A stretch of DNA of 21,596 bases from Candidatus Falkowbacteria bacterium CG10_big_fil_rev_8_21_14_0_10_43_10. Lineage in GTDB: Bacteria; Patescibacteriota; Patescibacteriia; Patescibacteriales; XYC2-FULL-47-12. Shown here one piece after another: positions 14,337-21,596 of the stretch. A program made the position numbers and the translations under genes. The notes under the pieces were generated by a model. It searched no databases. It was given only the letters and a program-made list of their open reading frames with translations, and was not told the DNA's origin. The DNA is taken from the NCBI GenBank assembly GCA_002773655.1, contig PFAR01000027.1:5263-26858 (forward strand), written 5' to 3'. Position 1 is the stretch's first letter; each line of letters starts with the position of its first letter.

Positions 14337-15375
14337 AATGCTTTTCTTTAATTAAACTGTCGGCTTTAATATCGCTTTTCGCCCGTTTATTTAAAATCTC
14401 ATTATAAATTTTGGGCGAGAGCCCGGTGCCGGGCCTTTTTATTCCTAAATTTTTTTCATCAAACTTTTCTCCCTTTTTAATGTCTTTAAGCGCTACTAAA
14501 CTTTTGCGCACTGTTTTTATCATCGGCATCTCGCTTTTATTTGGTTTTTTAACCCCTGATCCCAAAATAATTTCCGCCTGCCTGACGCCCTTAACCATTT
14601 CTTTAAGCTCCGCCGGCTCTAAAGACGCCCTATGGTCCGGCCCGGCCATATTTTTATCCAAAGTAAAATGTTTTTCAATAACGCGCGCGTCCAAAGCGGT
14701 CGCCATAACCGAAGTCTGGATTCCGAGAGTGTGGTCGGAGTAGCCGACGGGCACGTCCAGTTCTTCCGTCAGAGTACTCATGGCGCGCAGATTCACCTCT
14801 CTCTCCGGACAGGGGTAGTTAGTAGTGCAGTGCAAAACAATTATCTTCTTATTGCCGGCTAATTCTATGCATTTAACCGCTTCTTTTACCTCCGGGAGCG
14901 TAGCCATGCCAGTTCCGAGAATCATCGGCTTCTTCAGCCTGGCCGCATATTGCAACAGCGGCAGATTAGTTAAGTCGCCGGAACCGAATTTAAATGCCAA
15001 TACTTTAAGCGACTGTAAAAAATCAACCGCGGCAAAGCCTCCGTGCGGCGTTGAGAGAAAAATTATTTTTTTCTCCTGGCAGCGCCGGATAATCGGCCGG
15101 TAAAATTCCTCTTTTAACTCTAACTTTTTCAGCATCTCAAGCTGGCTTTCCTCTCGACCGATATTTTTCTTTTGATAAGCGGCCATCTTCCCCGATACCG
15201 TCACGACATCTTCCGCCCTGAAAGTCTGGAACTTGACAGCGTCCGCCCCCGCCGCCGCGGCCGCGTCTACTAATTTCAAGGCATTTTTTAAGCTGTTATT
15301 ATGGTTAACTCCGGCCTCGGCGATTATGAAAACCGGCGACTTGCGGGAAATTATTTTGTTGGCGATTTTTATCAT
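14329..15375 (-). CDS. neuB: Nonulosonic acid synthase (N-acetylneuraminate/legionaminate synthase family)
   Basis: NeuB-type enzymes condense a ManNAc-like sugar with phosphoenolpyruvate to give a nine-carbon sugar acid. The TIM-barrel part shows IIAEAGVNHNNSL (17-29), VKFQTF (47-52), HCTTNYPCP (182-190), GYSDHT (211-216), EKHFTLD (234-240) and GPDHRAS (245-251). A C-terminal SAF (antifreeze-like) domain spans about 290-348 (KSLVALKDIKKGE, then KRPGTGLSP). Both domains are complete, and the 348-residue length is normal. It is the only NeuB in the window, although NeuA and NeuC are each present twice. Context (dehydratase, aminotransferase) favours a legionaminic- or pseudaminic-type diamino sugar over sialic acid. 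Confidence 0.95.
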   Translation of the reverse strand: MIKIANKIISRKSPVFIIAEAGVNHNNSLKNALKLVDAAAAAGADAVKFQTFRAEDVVTVSGKMAAYQKKNIGREESQLEMLKKLELKEEFYRPIIRRCQEKKIIFLSTPHGGFAAVDFLQSLKVLAFKFGSGDLTNLPLLQYAARLKKPMILGTGMATLPEVKEAVKCIELAGNKKIIVLHCTTNYPCPEREVNLRAMSTLTEELDVPVGYSDHTLGIQTSVMATALDARVIEKHFTLDKNMAGPDHRASLEPAELKEMVKGVRQAEIILGSGVKKPNKSEMPMIKTVRKSLVALKDIKKGEKFDEKNLGIKRPGTGLSPKIYNEILNKRAKSDIKADSLIKEKHYA

Positions 15376-15380
15376 AACTT

Positions 15381-16403
15381 TTATAAATTGATAACTTTCC
15401 CTTCCCGAACGCTTTTTTCCAGGGCAAAAATAATATTTAAAATACGCTGATTTTCCTGAAAAGTGAAAGGATATTTGGCTTTGCCTAAAATGGCATCTAA
15501 AAACATTTTAATCTCTTCCTGATACATTTCCTCACTGACGACATAATTCGGCTCTATGCTTCCGGCCGGAAAGGAAATATCCTGCCAGGCTTTATTGGCG
15601 GCCTGGTATAATTTTATTTTGTGTTCCTGCCACTCCCACTGCAATATTCCTTCCGAACCGATTAAACGCAATGTTCTTAAAGGAGCGTGCGCGATAACTT
15701 CAATGACAATGTCGCCCGTTATTCCGTTTTGGAATTTAATGTTAGCGGAATAAAAATCATCGGCGTCCATGTCTAAATCGGATAACTTGGCATTAATGCC
15801 GCTAATCTCTTTTGGATAAGACTGGATTAAGTCTAACAGCCAGATTAATTCAAAAGTAAACATCTCTCGGCAGGCGCCGGTTTCTTTCTTGGAAAAATAA
15901 ACATCGCGGTAATTCTCCCAGGGGTGCCAATCAGGCAGGTACTGCCCCATATAATACTGGAAGCTTAGAATTTTGCCGATTGAGCCGCTGTCAACCAGCT
16001 CCTTCATTTTTTTTACTGCCGAAGAAAAACGCCAGCTGCAGGAGGGGGCGGCCACAAAGTTGCCATCCAGCAAAGAAAATAACTCCGGATAACCGTTATT
16101 GGTCGTAGTATGCTCGACGAAAAAATGCTTTTTATTCCTGGCGGCATATAAAAAATGTTCCTGATGCGCGTCCGGCGGCGGCGAGATAAGAACGGCATCT
16201 GGCTCGAAATCCTTTAACGCATACTGAAAATCAGGATAAGTTTTAATCCCATACTTGCTCAACGCTTCTTTTTCGCGGTCCGGGCGGATATCAACGCCGA
16301 CAATCTGCCCCGGCTTAATGCCGTTAAAGAGCAAATTGCGGATGCGCCTCTTGCCCATGGACCCTAGGCCGATTTGCAAAAATTTTAAGTCTTCTTTATT
16401 CAT
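15381..16403 (-). CDS. Gfo/Idh/MocA family sugar oxidoreductase, divergent active site
   Basis: The 340-residue protein has an N-terminal NAD(P)-binding Rossmann domain (LQIGLGSMGKRRIRNLL, 9-25) and the family's C-terminal alpha/beta domain. Two hallmark positions differ from most members. The EKP motif, whose lysine is catalytic, reads EHT at 97-99. The region that normally ends in a conserved His before the helix reads REMFTFELIWLLDLI. The reaction may therefore not be the usual C-OH dehydrogenation. Gfo/Idh genes are frequent next to neuB and neuA in nonulosonate clusters, often with unassigned function. It lies 5 nt from neuA and from neuB, so it is part of the same operon. Confidence 0.8.
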   Translation of the reverse strand: MNKEDLKFLQIGLGSMGKRRIRNLLFNGIKPGQIVGVDIRPDREKEALSKYGIKTYPDFQYALKDFEPDAVLISPPPDAHQEHFLYAARNKKHFFVEHTTTNNGYPELFSLLDGNFVAAPSCSWRFSSAVKKMKELVDSGSIGKILSFQYYMGQYLPDWHPWENYRDVYFSKKETGACREMFTFELIWLLDLIQSYPKEISGINAKLSDLDMDADDFYSANIKFQNGITGDIVIEVIAHAPLRTLRLIGSEGILQWEWQEHKIKLYQAANKAWQDISFPAGSIEPNYVVSEEMYQEEIKMFLDAILGKAKYPFTFQENQRILNIIFALEKSVREGKVINL

Positions 16404-16407
16404 ATAT

Positions 16408-17139
16408 TTAATTTTTGTTTATTTGTTTTATGCGTTTAGTTATTCTTGCTTTATTTTTATAGAGCACCTCTGCCATTGCCCATTCTTCAGGAGTGTCTAA
16501 ATCTACCGAACGCCATTTCGGGCAGATTACCGCCCTAGTCTTCTTAGTAATCACCCGCTTTTCCTTTAGTAGCGCCTTTGTCTTTATAATATATACAAAA
16601 CATCCATTCAATATGTATCCGGCCGGCCAAGTCTGGGTGTTGTTAGATTTCCCCTCAGACCCATTTACCAGCTTCAGAAAATTGTCTTTTGTGAGGTGAT
16701 ACAGTTTCGGATGGGTTGGGCAAACTGTTAAAACAGTAGTCGCTCCGCCTGCTTTCATTGCCCGCCAGCAGTCCCTAATGTCGCTAACTTCGCGCAAAGG
16801 CGAAGTTGTCTGTAAAATTATCACATAGCCAGGCTCATACCCCTCTTCTTGTTTTATTTTTTTCAAATTATAAATTATGCTGTCAACAACTTTGGCTTTG
16901 TCGCCGGCTAATTCTTTCGGCCGGAGCCAGGGAACTATTGCCCCGTATTTTTTGGCAATTTTAGCAATTTTTTTAGAGTCAGTATCAACTACTACCCTAT
17001 CAATTAATTTACACGCTAAAGCCTGCTTAATCGCATAAACGATCAAGGGCTGGCCTAAAAAATTCTTAATGTTTTTATTAGCAATCCTTTTTGACCCTGA
17101 ACGGGCCGGAATAATAGCTAATATTTTATCATTCTTCAT
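16408..17139 (-). CDS. neuA: Acylneuraminate cytidylyltransferase (CMP-nonulosonate synthetase), first copy
   Basis: The protein activates the NeuB product with CTP. At 243 residues it has the nucleotidyltransferase signature IIPARSGSKRIANKNIKNF (9-27). This is followed by GQPLIVYAIKQA, VVDTDSKKIAKIAKKYGA, VIILQTTSPLRE and the late SVDLDTPEEW metal-binding segment. Its place between the amidotransferase and the oxidoreductase-neuB-neuC genes makes it the likely activator of this operon's nonulosonic acid. The second copy at 3150-3860 has a different middle region, so the two may be specific for different sugars. Confidence 0.88.
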   Translation of the reverse strand: MKNDKILAIIPARSGSKRIANKNIKNFLGQPLIVYAIKQALACKLIDRVVVDTDSKKIAKIAKKYGAIVPWLRPKELAGDKAKVVDSIIYNLKKIKQEEGYEPGYVIILQTTSPLREVSDIRDCWRAMKAGGATTVLTVCPTHPKLYHLTKDNFLKLVNGSEGKSNNTQTWPAGYILNGCFVYIIKTKALLKEKRVITKKTRAVICPKWRSVDLDTPEEWAMAEVLYKNKARITKRIKQINKN

Positions 17140-17143
17140 AAAT

Positions 17144-18340
17144 CTAACTCACAATATGTTTTAACTTCCATTCTCCGCCAACCTTTTCCCAGAGATGTGG
17201 CGGGCGGTAAGAATCCCCCACTTGCCAAAAATGCTCCTCGCTTATATCCAAATATTCTAAAAACTCTTTAAAATATTTTTGAGGGAATTCGTGGTCATAA
17301 CGGCGCACCAGGGCAACCGCTTCCTCGCGCGTAATATGGCCGGAACGAATCTCCATCTGCGCGTCGCGCGATGCCCGACCTAAGCCGAATTTTATATAAC
17401 CTAAATACCAGTGAAAACCGTCGGTCTTATCGTCCAAACTCGCGTACTTTGAATAAGTGCTCTCGGAACGGCCGTCTGGATTGCCGATAAAACCAACATG
17501 CTTGGCCGCATAATAAAAATTTTCTTGTGGCACCCACTTATGATAATAAGACCACCAGTGCATTTGCAAACCGAGTTTTTCAACTTCTGCCATTGGCGGC
17601 GCTTTGTATAGTGCAAAACTTTTTAGCATTATTTCCGCCGGCAAAAATATTCCCATTTGTAATCCTTCGGAAACGAGTTTATCTACACCGGCTCCTTTGA
17701 AATATAGCTCTTCCCAATCTGCCGGTGATTCAAAAGGCTGGTCGGCATTCTTCATGGAGCCGCCATATTCCACTTCGCCGTTTTCACCGTAAAAGATCAA
17801 AGGAATGTTAAATTTTACCGCCATCTGAAATGGGTACGCTTTTTGCCCAAAAGTAAACGGCTCCCAGTGATCACCTTTCAGTTCAAAAGCGACTCTGGCG
17901 AGCTTGCGGTGCAACTGCCCGTCGGGATTAGCTAAAATATTATCAAAACCGGCCTTAACAAAGTTCTGATAGTTCTGCCAGCCGATATCGGTGTATAAAA
18001 AAGGAACCCAAGTGACGGTCAACGGATGCATGCCGTATTTATGTTTAAGCTGATGTGCGACCAGTGCACTGTCTTTGCCGCCACTCGCTGGCACAATCAC
18101 GTCAAAACTGCCGTCTTTTGAACGGTGTTTGTTTAAAAGCTCACGTAATTGTCTTTCCCGTTCATCCCAGTTGATGATGGTATTTTTGTGTTCGGCATAC
18201 TGGCAGGCCGAACAAACGCCGGCCTCGTTAAAAGCAGTCCGCGGACGCTGGTTGGAAACCACGCACTTTTTGCAGAATCTTACTTCAGTTGGCTGATTGG
18301 CCAGTTGTTTGTCTAAAGTTTTTGGCTTTTCCATCTCCAT
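17144..18340 (-). CDS. N-acetyl-sugar amidotransferase (WbpG/PseA family), intact copy
   Basis: Members of this ATP-dependent family convert an acetamido group on a sugar to an acetamidino group, using ammonia that may come from a HisH-HisF pair. The 398-residue protein starts with a zinc-ribbon-like pair of CxxC motifs (C23/C26 and C43/C46). It then has the PP-loop SGGKDS (86-91) that activates the substrate with ATP. TYSKYASLDDKTDGFHWYL and the terminal PPHLWEKVGGEWKLKHIVS are shared with the broken copy at 7455-8625. It is the only functional amidotransferase visible, so HisF and HisH about 7 kb downstream are probably its ammonia source. The acceptor could be the nonulosonic acid (as in 5-acetimidoyl legionaminic acid) or its precursor. 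Confidence 0.9.
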   Translation of the reverse strand: MEMEKPKTLDKQLANQPTEVRFCKKCVVSNQRPRTAFNEAGVCSACQYAEHKNTIINWDERERQLRELLNKHRSKDGSFDVIVPASGGKDSALVAHQLKHKYGMHPLTVTWVPFLYTDIGWQNYQNFVKAGFDNILANPDGQLHRKLARVAFELKGDHWEPFTFGQKAYPFQMAVKFNIPLIFYGENGEVEYGGSMKNADQPFESPADWEELYFKGAGVDKLVSEGLQMGIFLPAEIMLKSFALYKAPPMAEVEKLGLQMHWWSYYHKWVPQENFYYAAKHVGFIGNPDGRSESTYSKYASLDDKTDGFHWYLGYIKFGLGRASRDAQMEIRSGHITREEAVALVRRYDHEFPQKYFKEFLEYLDISEEHFWQVGDSYRPPHLWEKVGGEWKLKHIVS

Positions 18341-18351
18341 ATATTTATATA

Positions 18352-19320
18352 TTAGTTAGTGCCGAAATACCGTTTCTCCAAAGACATAATAATTTTATAA
18401 TATTTCTCCGCCGCCAGACCTTTTATTTTTTCCATTTTAGCGGCCTTAAGAGCAAAGTGCTTTTTGTTCGGCAATTTTTCTTTTTTTATTACCTGTTTCA
18501 TTACTGGTAAAATTTTCTTACCTAAAAATCGGGCTAAAGTTTTTATTACCGCTTCTGGTTCAGAGAGAATATCCTCATAGCGGACAAAAAGGATATTCTT
18601 TTTGTTTTTCGGTGATAATACATTATAAGCCGCTTCGTATAATTTAAATAAAGTGCTGATAGAAAATATAACCCGGTTGATTCCCGAAAGAGAGTAGTAT
18701 TCTTCTTGATGGTCATAAATATACCAGGGCAACGGTCCCTTTTTCCCTTTGAGCGGAATCTCGCCCATTAGTGGGTCTTTGCCAATTCTCTGCCCCAGTT
18801 TTCTCTTATACCAGGAATAAACAAGATCGGCCGGACTTCTTTGAATCACGATAATTTTAACCTGAGGAAATGTATCTAAAAATATTTTTATATTAGGCAG
18901 TGATTCATGGATAATAAATAAACTATATAAACCGCTTCCATAAAAATTATCTAAAACGCCCGAGCCGTCTTTTTCTTTTAACCGCGACAGATAACTTTTA
19001 TATTTGGCATTATTGAAAATCGACGATTTATCCGACCGCCGGTAATTCATATTCCTGCCGATTAACATCCCGTAGCAGGCCATATCCACCTCCGTATGCA
19101 ATAACTCGCTAGCGGCCGGGATGGTAATAAGATTGAATCTGCGTAAACGGACAACATGCTCCAAAACCGCATTATATTGCACCGGTTCAATGCCGTCCAA
19201 ACCGCTTAATATATTGGTCAGCAAAAATTTTCCGGCGCGGGAAATACCGTCTACGAGCAATAGATTTTTTACGAGAGGCCTCCGCCGACCGAGGAGGTTT
19301 TGCTGTTTATTTTTTTTCAT
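18352..19320 (-). CDS. PAPS-dependent sulfotransferase family protein
   Basis: The 322-residue protein has the two PAPS-binding elements of the sulfotransferase fold. One is a 5'-phosphosulfate loop (DGISRAGKFLLTNIL, 24-38). The other is a 3'-phosphate element VIQRSPADLVYSW (158-170), in which Arg161 and Ser169 have the eight-residue spacing seen in this family. A late FVRYEDILSEPEAVIKTLARFLG matches the usual 'RYEDL..dP...l..i..FLG' segment. There is no signal peptide or membrane span, so it should act in the cytoplasm on an activated sugar, lipid-linked glycan or intermediate. Its ATG overlaps the stop of the PAPS-synthesising fusion gene (ATGA), tying donor synthesis to use. The acceptor is unknown. 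Confidence 0.82.
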   Translation of the reverse strand: MKKNKQQNLLGRRRPLVKNLLLVDGISRAGKFLLTNILSGLDGIEPVQYNAVLEHVVRLRRFNLITIPAASELLHTEVDMACYGMLIGRNMNYRRSDKSSIFNNAKYKSYLSRLKEKDGSGVLDNFYGSGLYSLFIIHESLPNIKIFLDTFPQVKIIVIQRSPADLVYSWYKRKLGQRIGKDPLMGEIPLKGKKGPLPWYIYDHQEEYYSLSGINRVIFSISTLFKLYEAAYNVLSPKNKKNILFVRYEDILSEPEAVIKTLARFLGKKILPVMKQVIKKEKLPNKKHFALKAAKMEKIKGLAAEKYYKIIMSLEKRYFGTN

Positions 19321-21596
19321 AATGTATTCGTTATTTTCAGATAATTTACTATTGCATCCACGCCGTCTGCTATGCTTAACTCGTTGGTTTTTAGTCTTAT
19401 GTCTGGATTTTGCGGGACTTCATAAGGGCTCGTTTCGCTTAAGCCGATAAAATCATCTATTTCTCCGGCCAGCGCTTTCTTGTACAGCCCCTTCACATCC
19501 CTTTTAACACATACCTCAAGCGGCGCGTCAATGAATAATTCAATAAAATTTTCTCCGTTAATTTCCCTAACCATTTTTCTGTCATCCTGATAGGGGGAAA
19601 TTATTGGCACTAATACAAAATCAAATTTTTCCGCCTCTTCTTTTGCCAGTTCAGCAACCAATCTGTTATTTTCTTTCACATCCTCTCGGGAGAAACCTAA
19701 GTGCTTATGCTGATCGCTGCGCACATCGTCGCCGTCAATTATTTTGACGCTCTTATTTAAAAACTCCAGCTTCTTCTTTAATCCCAGAGCGATGGTCGTC
19801 TTACCGGAGCCGCTTAAACCGGTAAACCAAATTATTTTCCCCTTATTTTTAGTTTCTCCTTTTACAAAAACCTCCTCGTTATTGTTAACCGCATCTATTA
19901 TTATTTTAGCGATTTCCGGGCGCATGAACCATTCGGGAGGATACTCGCCTTTCTCCAATATTTCCCTTGCCTGAGTTCCGCTGATATGGAGTTTGTCTTC
20001 TTCCGGAACTTCAGGAGACTCCGACTCATGAATATGCCTGTTTTGCTTTTGGGAAAAAAATACTTTATCGAATTTTACCGGCCTAATCCCTAAATCTGGC
20101 AGCTGGTCAAAAATTTCATGAGAAGCTTTGGGATGATAAAAATCTCCCACTCCGGTATGATCCCGCCCGACAATAAAATGGCTGCAGCCAAAATTTTTCC
20201 GGCAGAGCGCGGTGAAAACCGCTTCCCGCGGTCCGGCATAACGGGAAAAGGTGGAAAAAGCGGCTAACACAACCCGGTCGGGCGGATAAAAATCTTTCAT
20301 CATTTTTTCATATCCCTTAATGATAAACTTAGCCTGAAAATCTCCTAGTTTCTTTTTCCCTATAACCGGATGAATGAAAAGGCCGTCGCAATGATACCGG
20401 CGCATTGTTTCTAGCTGAATGAATTCGTGGCTGCGATGGATAACATTGCGGGTATGAAACCCCGTTATCTTTGACCACCCCCGTTCAACAAAAAGCTTTC
20501 TGACCTGTCTGGGAGTAAGCTCATATTCTTTATATTCGGTCGTTCTCCTTTTTATTAGGCTGATTTTTCCTCCCAAAAGAACCGACTGCAGGCCGTAAAT
20601 CCAGCGCACTCCCGGATGTGCCACGTCAGCAGTGCCGTAAAGCTTTAGGCAGGTATCATTTTTATCAAAATAATATTTATCTTCCACATGTAAAATGGCT
20701 ACCGGTTCCCCGCTTTGATCTGTTAAAGCGACATCATTGCCAACGGCGATGCCCTCAGCCTGTTCCTCCGACATATCAAGGATTATGGGAATTGTCCAAA
20801 CCTCGCCGCTGGCCAGTCGCATATTATTCAGCACGCCGGCAAAGTCATCCTGGTTCATGAATCCTTCTATCGGACTGAAAGTGCCAATAGCTATCTGTTC
20901 CACATCCATTTGCAAATTTTCATTCAATGTTATTTTAGGAAGGGATGATAAGTATACCCGGTCCGGCTCGCCGGATAAAATTCTATTAACCAGCTTCCCT
21001 CCGTGGGGCTCTATTAAATCCGAGGATAAATTTATATTCAGCAGGTAATTTATATCTTCTAATTTTTTAACAACCTGGTCTTCTTTTTTATTAAAATCGC
21101 CGCTCTCCCGCGCCAGCTCCGCCTGCTTGATCAACCTGTTCATCATATTAATGCACTCAATCGGATATTTTCCTATCGCCGTTTCCGCCGATAAGGTAAG
21201 GCCGTAAGCCCCGTCTATAATTGTGCTAATGACGTCGTTAACCTCCGCCCGGGTCGGTTTTTTATGCTCAACCATTGTCTCAAGCAGGTTCGTCGCGACG
21301 AAAACTCCTTTTCCCGCCCGACGCGCTCGGGCTAAAACTATTTTTTGGGTTAAGGGTATTTTCTCAATTGGGATTTCCTTGCTTAAATCTCCCCGATCTA
21401 ATAAGAGAAAATCAGAGGCTTCAATAATTTCATCTAAATTATCCAGAGCGTCAATGCATTCAATTTTAGATATTATTTTCATCTTTCCTTCTGTTGCCTG
21501 GCGGACTTTATTTACATATTCGGCTGAACGCATGAAAGAAGCGGCGATGTATTCTATCCCTTCTTTTATTCCTAAATTGATTGACTGTAAATCTTT
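19317..21596 (-). CDS. Pyruvate kinase barrel-ATP sulfurylase-APS kinase fusion (5' end beyond the window)
   Basis: The frame is open to the window edge, and the 21 codons before the Met at 21531-21533 still read as pyruvate kinase, so the true start is outside. Counting from that Met, residues 1-145 are the second half of a pyruvate kinase barrel: SKIE with Lys23 and Glu25, DRGDL with Asp49, Thr81, then PTRAEVND and SAETAIGKYP. The pyruvate kinase C-terminal domain is absent. ATP sulfurylase follows directly (about 170-550: LIEPHGGKLVNRIL, HTRNVIHRSHE at 360-370, GRDHTG at 456-461). APS kinase comes last (about 565-738: P-loop GLSGSGKTT at 572-580, DGDDVR, GFSREDVKENNR, KGLYKKALAGEIDDFIG). 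Together these domains would make PAPS and could recycle ADP to ATP using PEP. The sulfotransferase gene overlaps its stop codon. Confidence 0.9.
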   Translation of the reverse strand, partial: KDLQSINLGIKEGIEYIAASFMRSAEYVNKVRQATEGKMKIISKIECIDALDNLDEIIEASDFLLLDRGDLSKEIPIEKIPLTQKIVLARARRAGKGVFVATNLLETMVEHKKPTRAEVNDVISTIIDGAYGLTLSAETAIGKYPIECINMMNRLIKQAELARESGDFNKKEDQVVKKLEDINYLLNINLSSDLIEPHGGKLVNRILSGEPDRVYLSSLPKITLNENLQMDVEQIAIGTFSPIEGFMNQDDFAGVLNNMRLASGEVWTIPIILDMSEEQAEGIAVGNDVALTDQSGEPVAILHVEDKYYFDKNDTCLKLYGTADVAHPGVRWIYGLQSVLLGGKISLIKRRTTEYKEYELTPRQVRKLFVERGWSKITGFHTRNVIHRSHEFIQLETMRRYHCDGLFIHPVIGKKKLGDFQAKFIIKGYEKMMKDFYPPDRVVLAAFSTFSRYAGPREAVFTALCRKNFGCSHFIVGRDHTGVGDFYHPKASHEIFDQLPDLGIRPVKFDKVFFSQKQNRHIHESESPEVPEEDKLHISGTQAREILEKGEYPPEWFMRPEIAKIIIDAVNNNEEVFVKGETKNKGKIIWFTGLSGSGKTTIALGLKKKLEFLNKSVKIIDGDDVRSDQHKHLGFSREDVKENNRLVAELAKEEAEKFDFVLVPIISPYQDDRKMVREINGENFIELFIDAPLEVCVKRDVKGLYKKALAGEIDDFIGLSETSPYEVPQNPDIRLKTNELSIADGVDAIVNYLKITNTL

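Noticed and set aside
19317..21533. The Met codon at 21531-21533 as the true start of the fusion protein
   Set aside because: The 21 codons upstream to the window edge are open and continue the pyruvate kinase sequence (ending in EYIAASF before the Met), so the gene begins outside the window.

Overview
The window is a densely packed block of surface-glycan genes. Every gene I can support lies on the minus strand, so transcription runs from the right edge to the left. The base composition looks moderately AT-rich. TGA ends several genes, for example at the four-base ATGA overlaps, so the code is standard and UGA is not recoded. Many genes lack a clear Shine-Dalgarno and follow each other with 0-12 nt gaps or overlaps. 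The style (compact operons, weak ribosome binding sites, a GTCATTGCGAGC-type dispersed repeat, an unusual multidomain fusion) suggests an uncultivated bacterium, perhaps Patescibacteria or Omnitrophota. That placement is a low-confidence guess.

In transcription order, the right end (21596-18352) makes and uses PAPS. An open-ended fusion of a pyruvate kinase barrel, ATP sulfurylase and APS kinase overlaps a PAPS-dependent sulfotransferase by 4 nt. The middle (18340-11289) is a nonulosonic-acid operon: N-acetyl-sugar amidotransferase, CMP-sugar synthetase (NeuA), Gfo/Idh oxidoreductase, nonulosonate synthase (NeuB), hydrolysing UDP-sugar 2-epimerase (NeuC), sugar N-formyltransferase and PLP aminotransferase. 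A 187-bp AT-rich gap, the only sizeable gap in the window, separates it from a second run (11101-3150): a 4,6-dehydratase, HisF-like and HisH-like ammonia-channel proteins, a wrecked second amidotransferase, a GT-B-like protein, a second NeuC, a methyltransferase and a second NeuA. The left end (3128-1) carries CysH, CysD and CysN, then after a hairpin the first 60 codons of a UDP-sulfoquinovose synthase (SqdB/SQD1/Agl3 family).

My reading is that the locus builds a glycan carrying a modified legionaminic-type nonulosonic acid, probably N-formylated and amidinated, together with two kinds of sulfur decoration. CysDN would make APS and the [4Fe-4S] CysH would reduce it to sulfite. The adjacent SqdB-type enzyme would fix that sulfite as a C-S sulfonate (UDP-sulfoquinovose) rather than passing it to cysteine synthesis. 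In parallel, the PK-Sat-CysC fusion would make PAPS for O- or N-sulfation. The gene identities are mostly firm; the wiring between them is inference. The most unusual items are the PK-ATP sulfurylase-APS kinase fusion, the dedicated sulfite supply to a sulfosugar synthase, and the HisF paralogue that has lost both catalytic aspartates.
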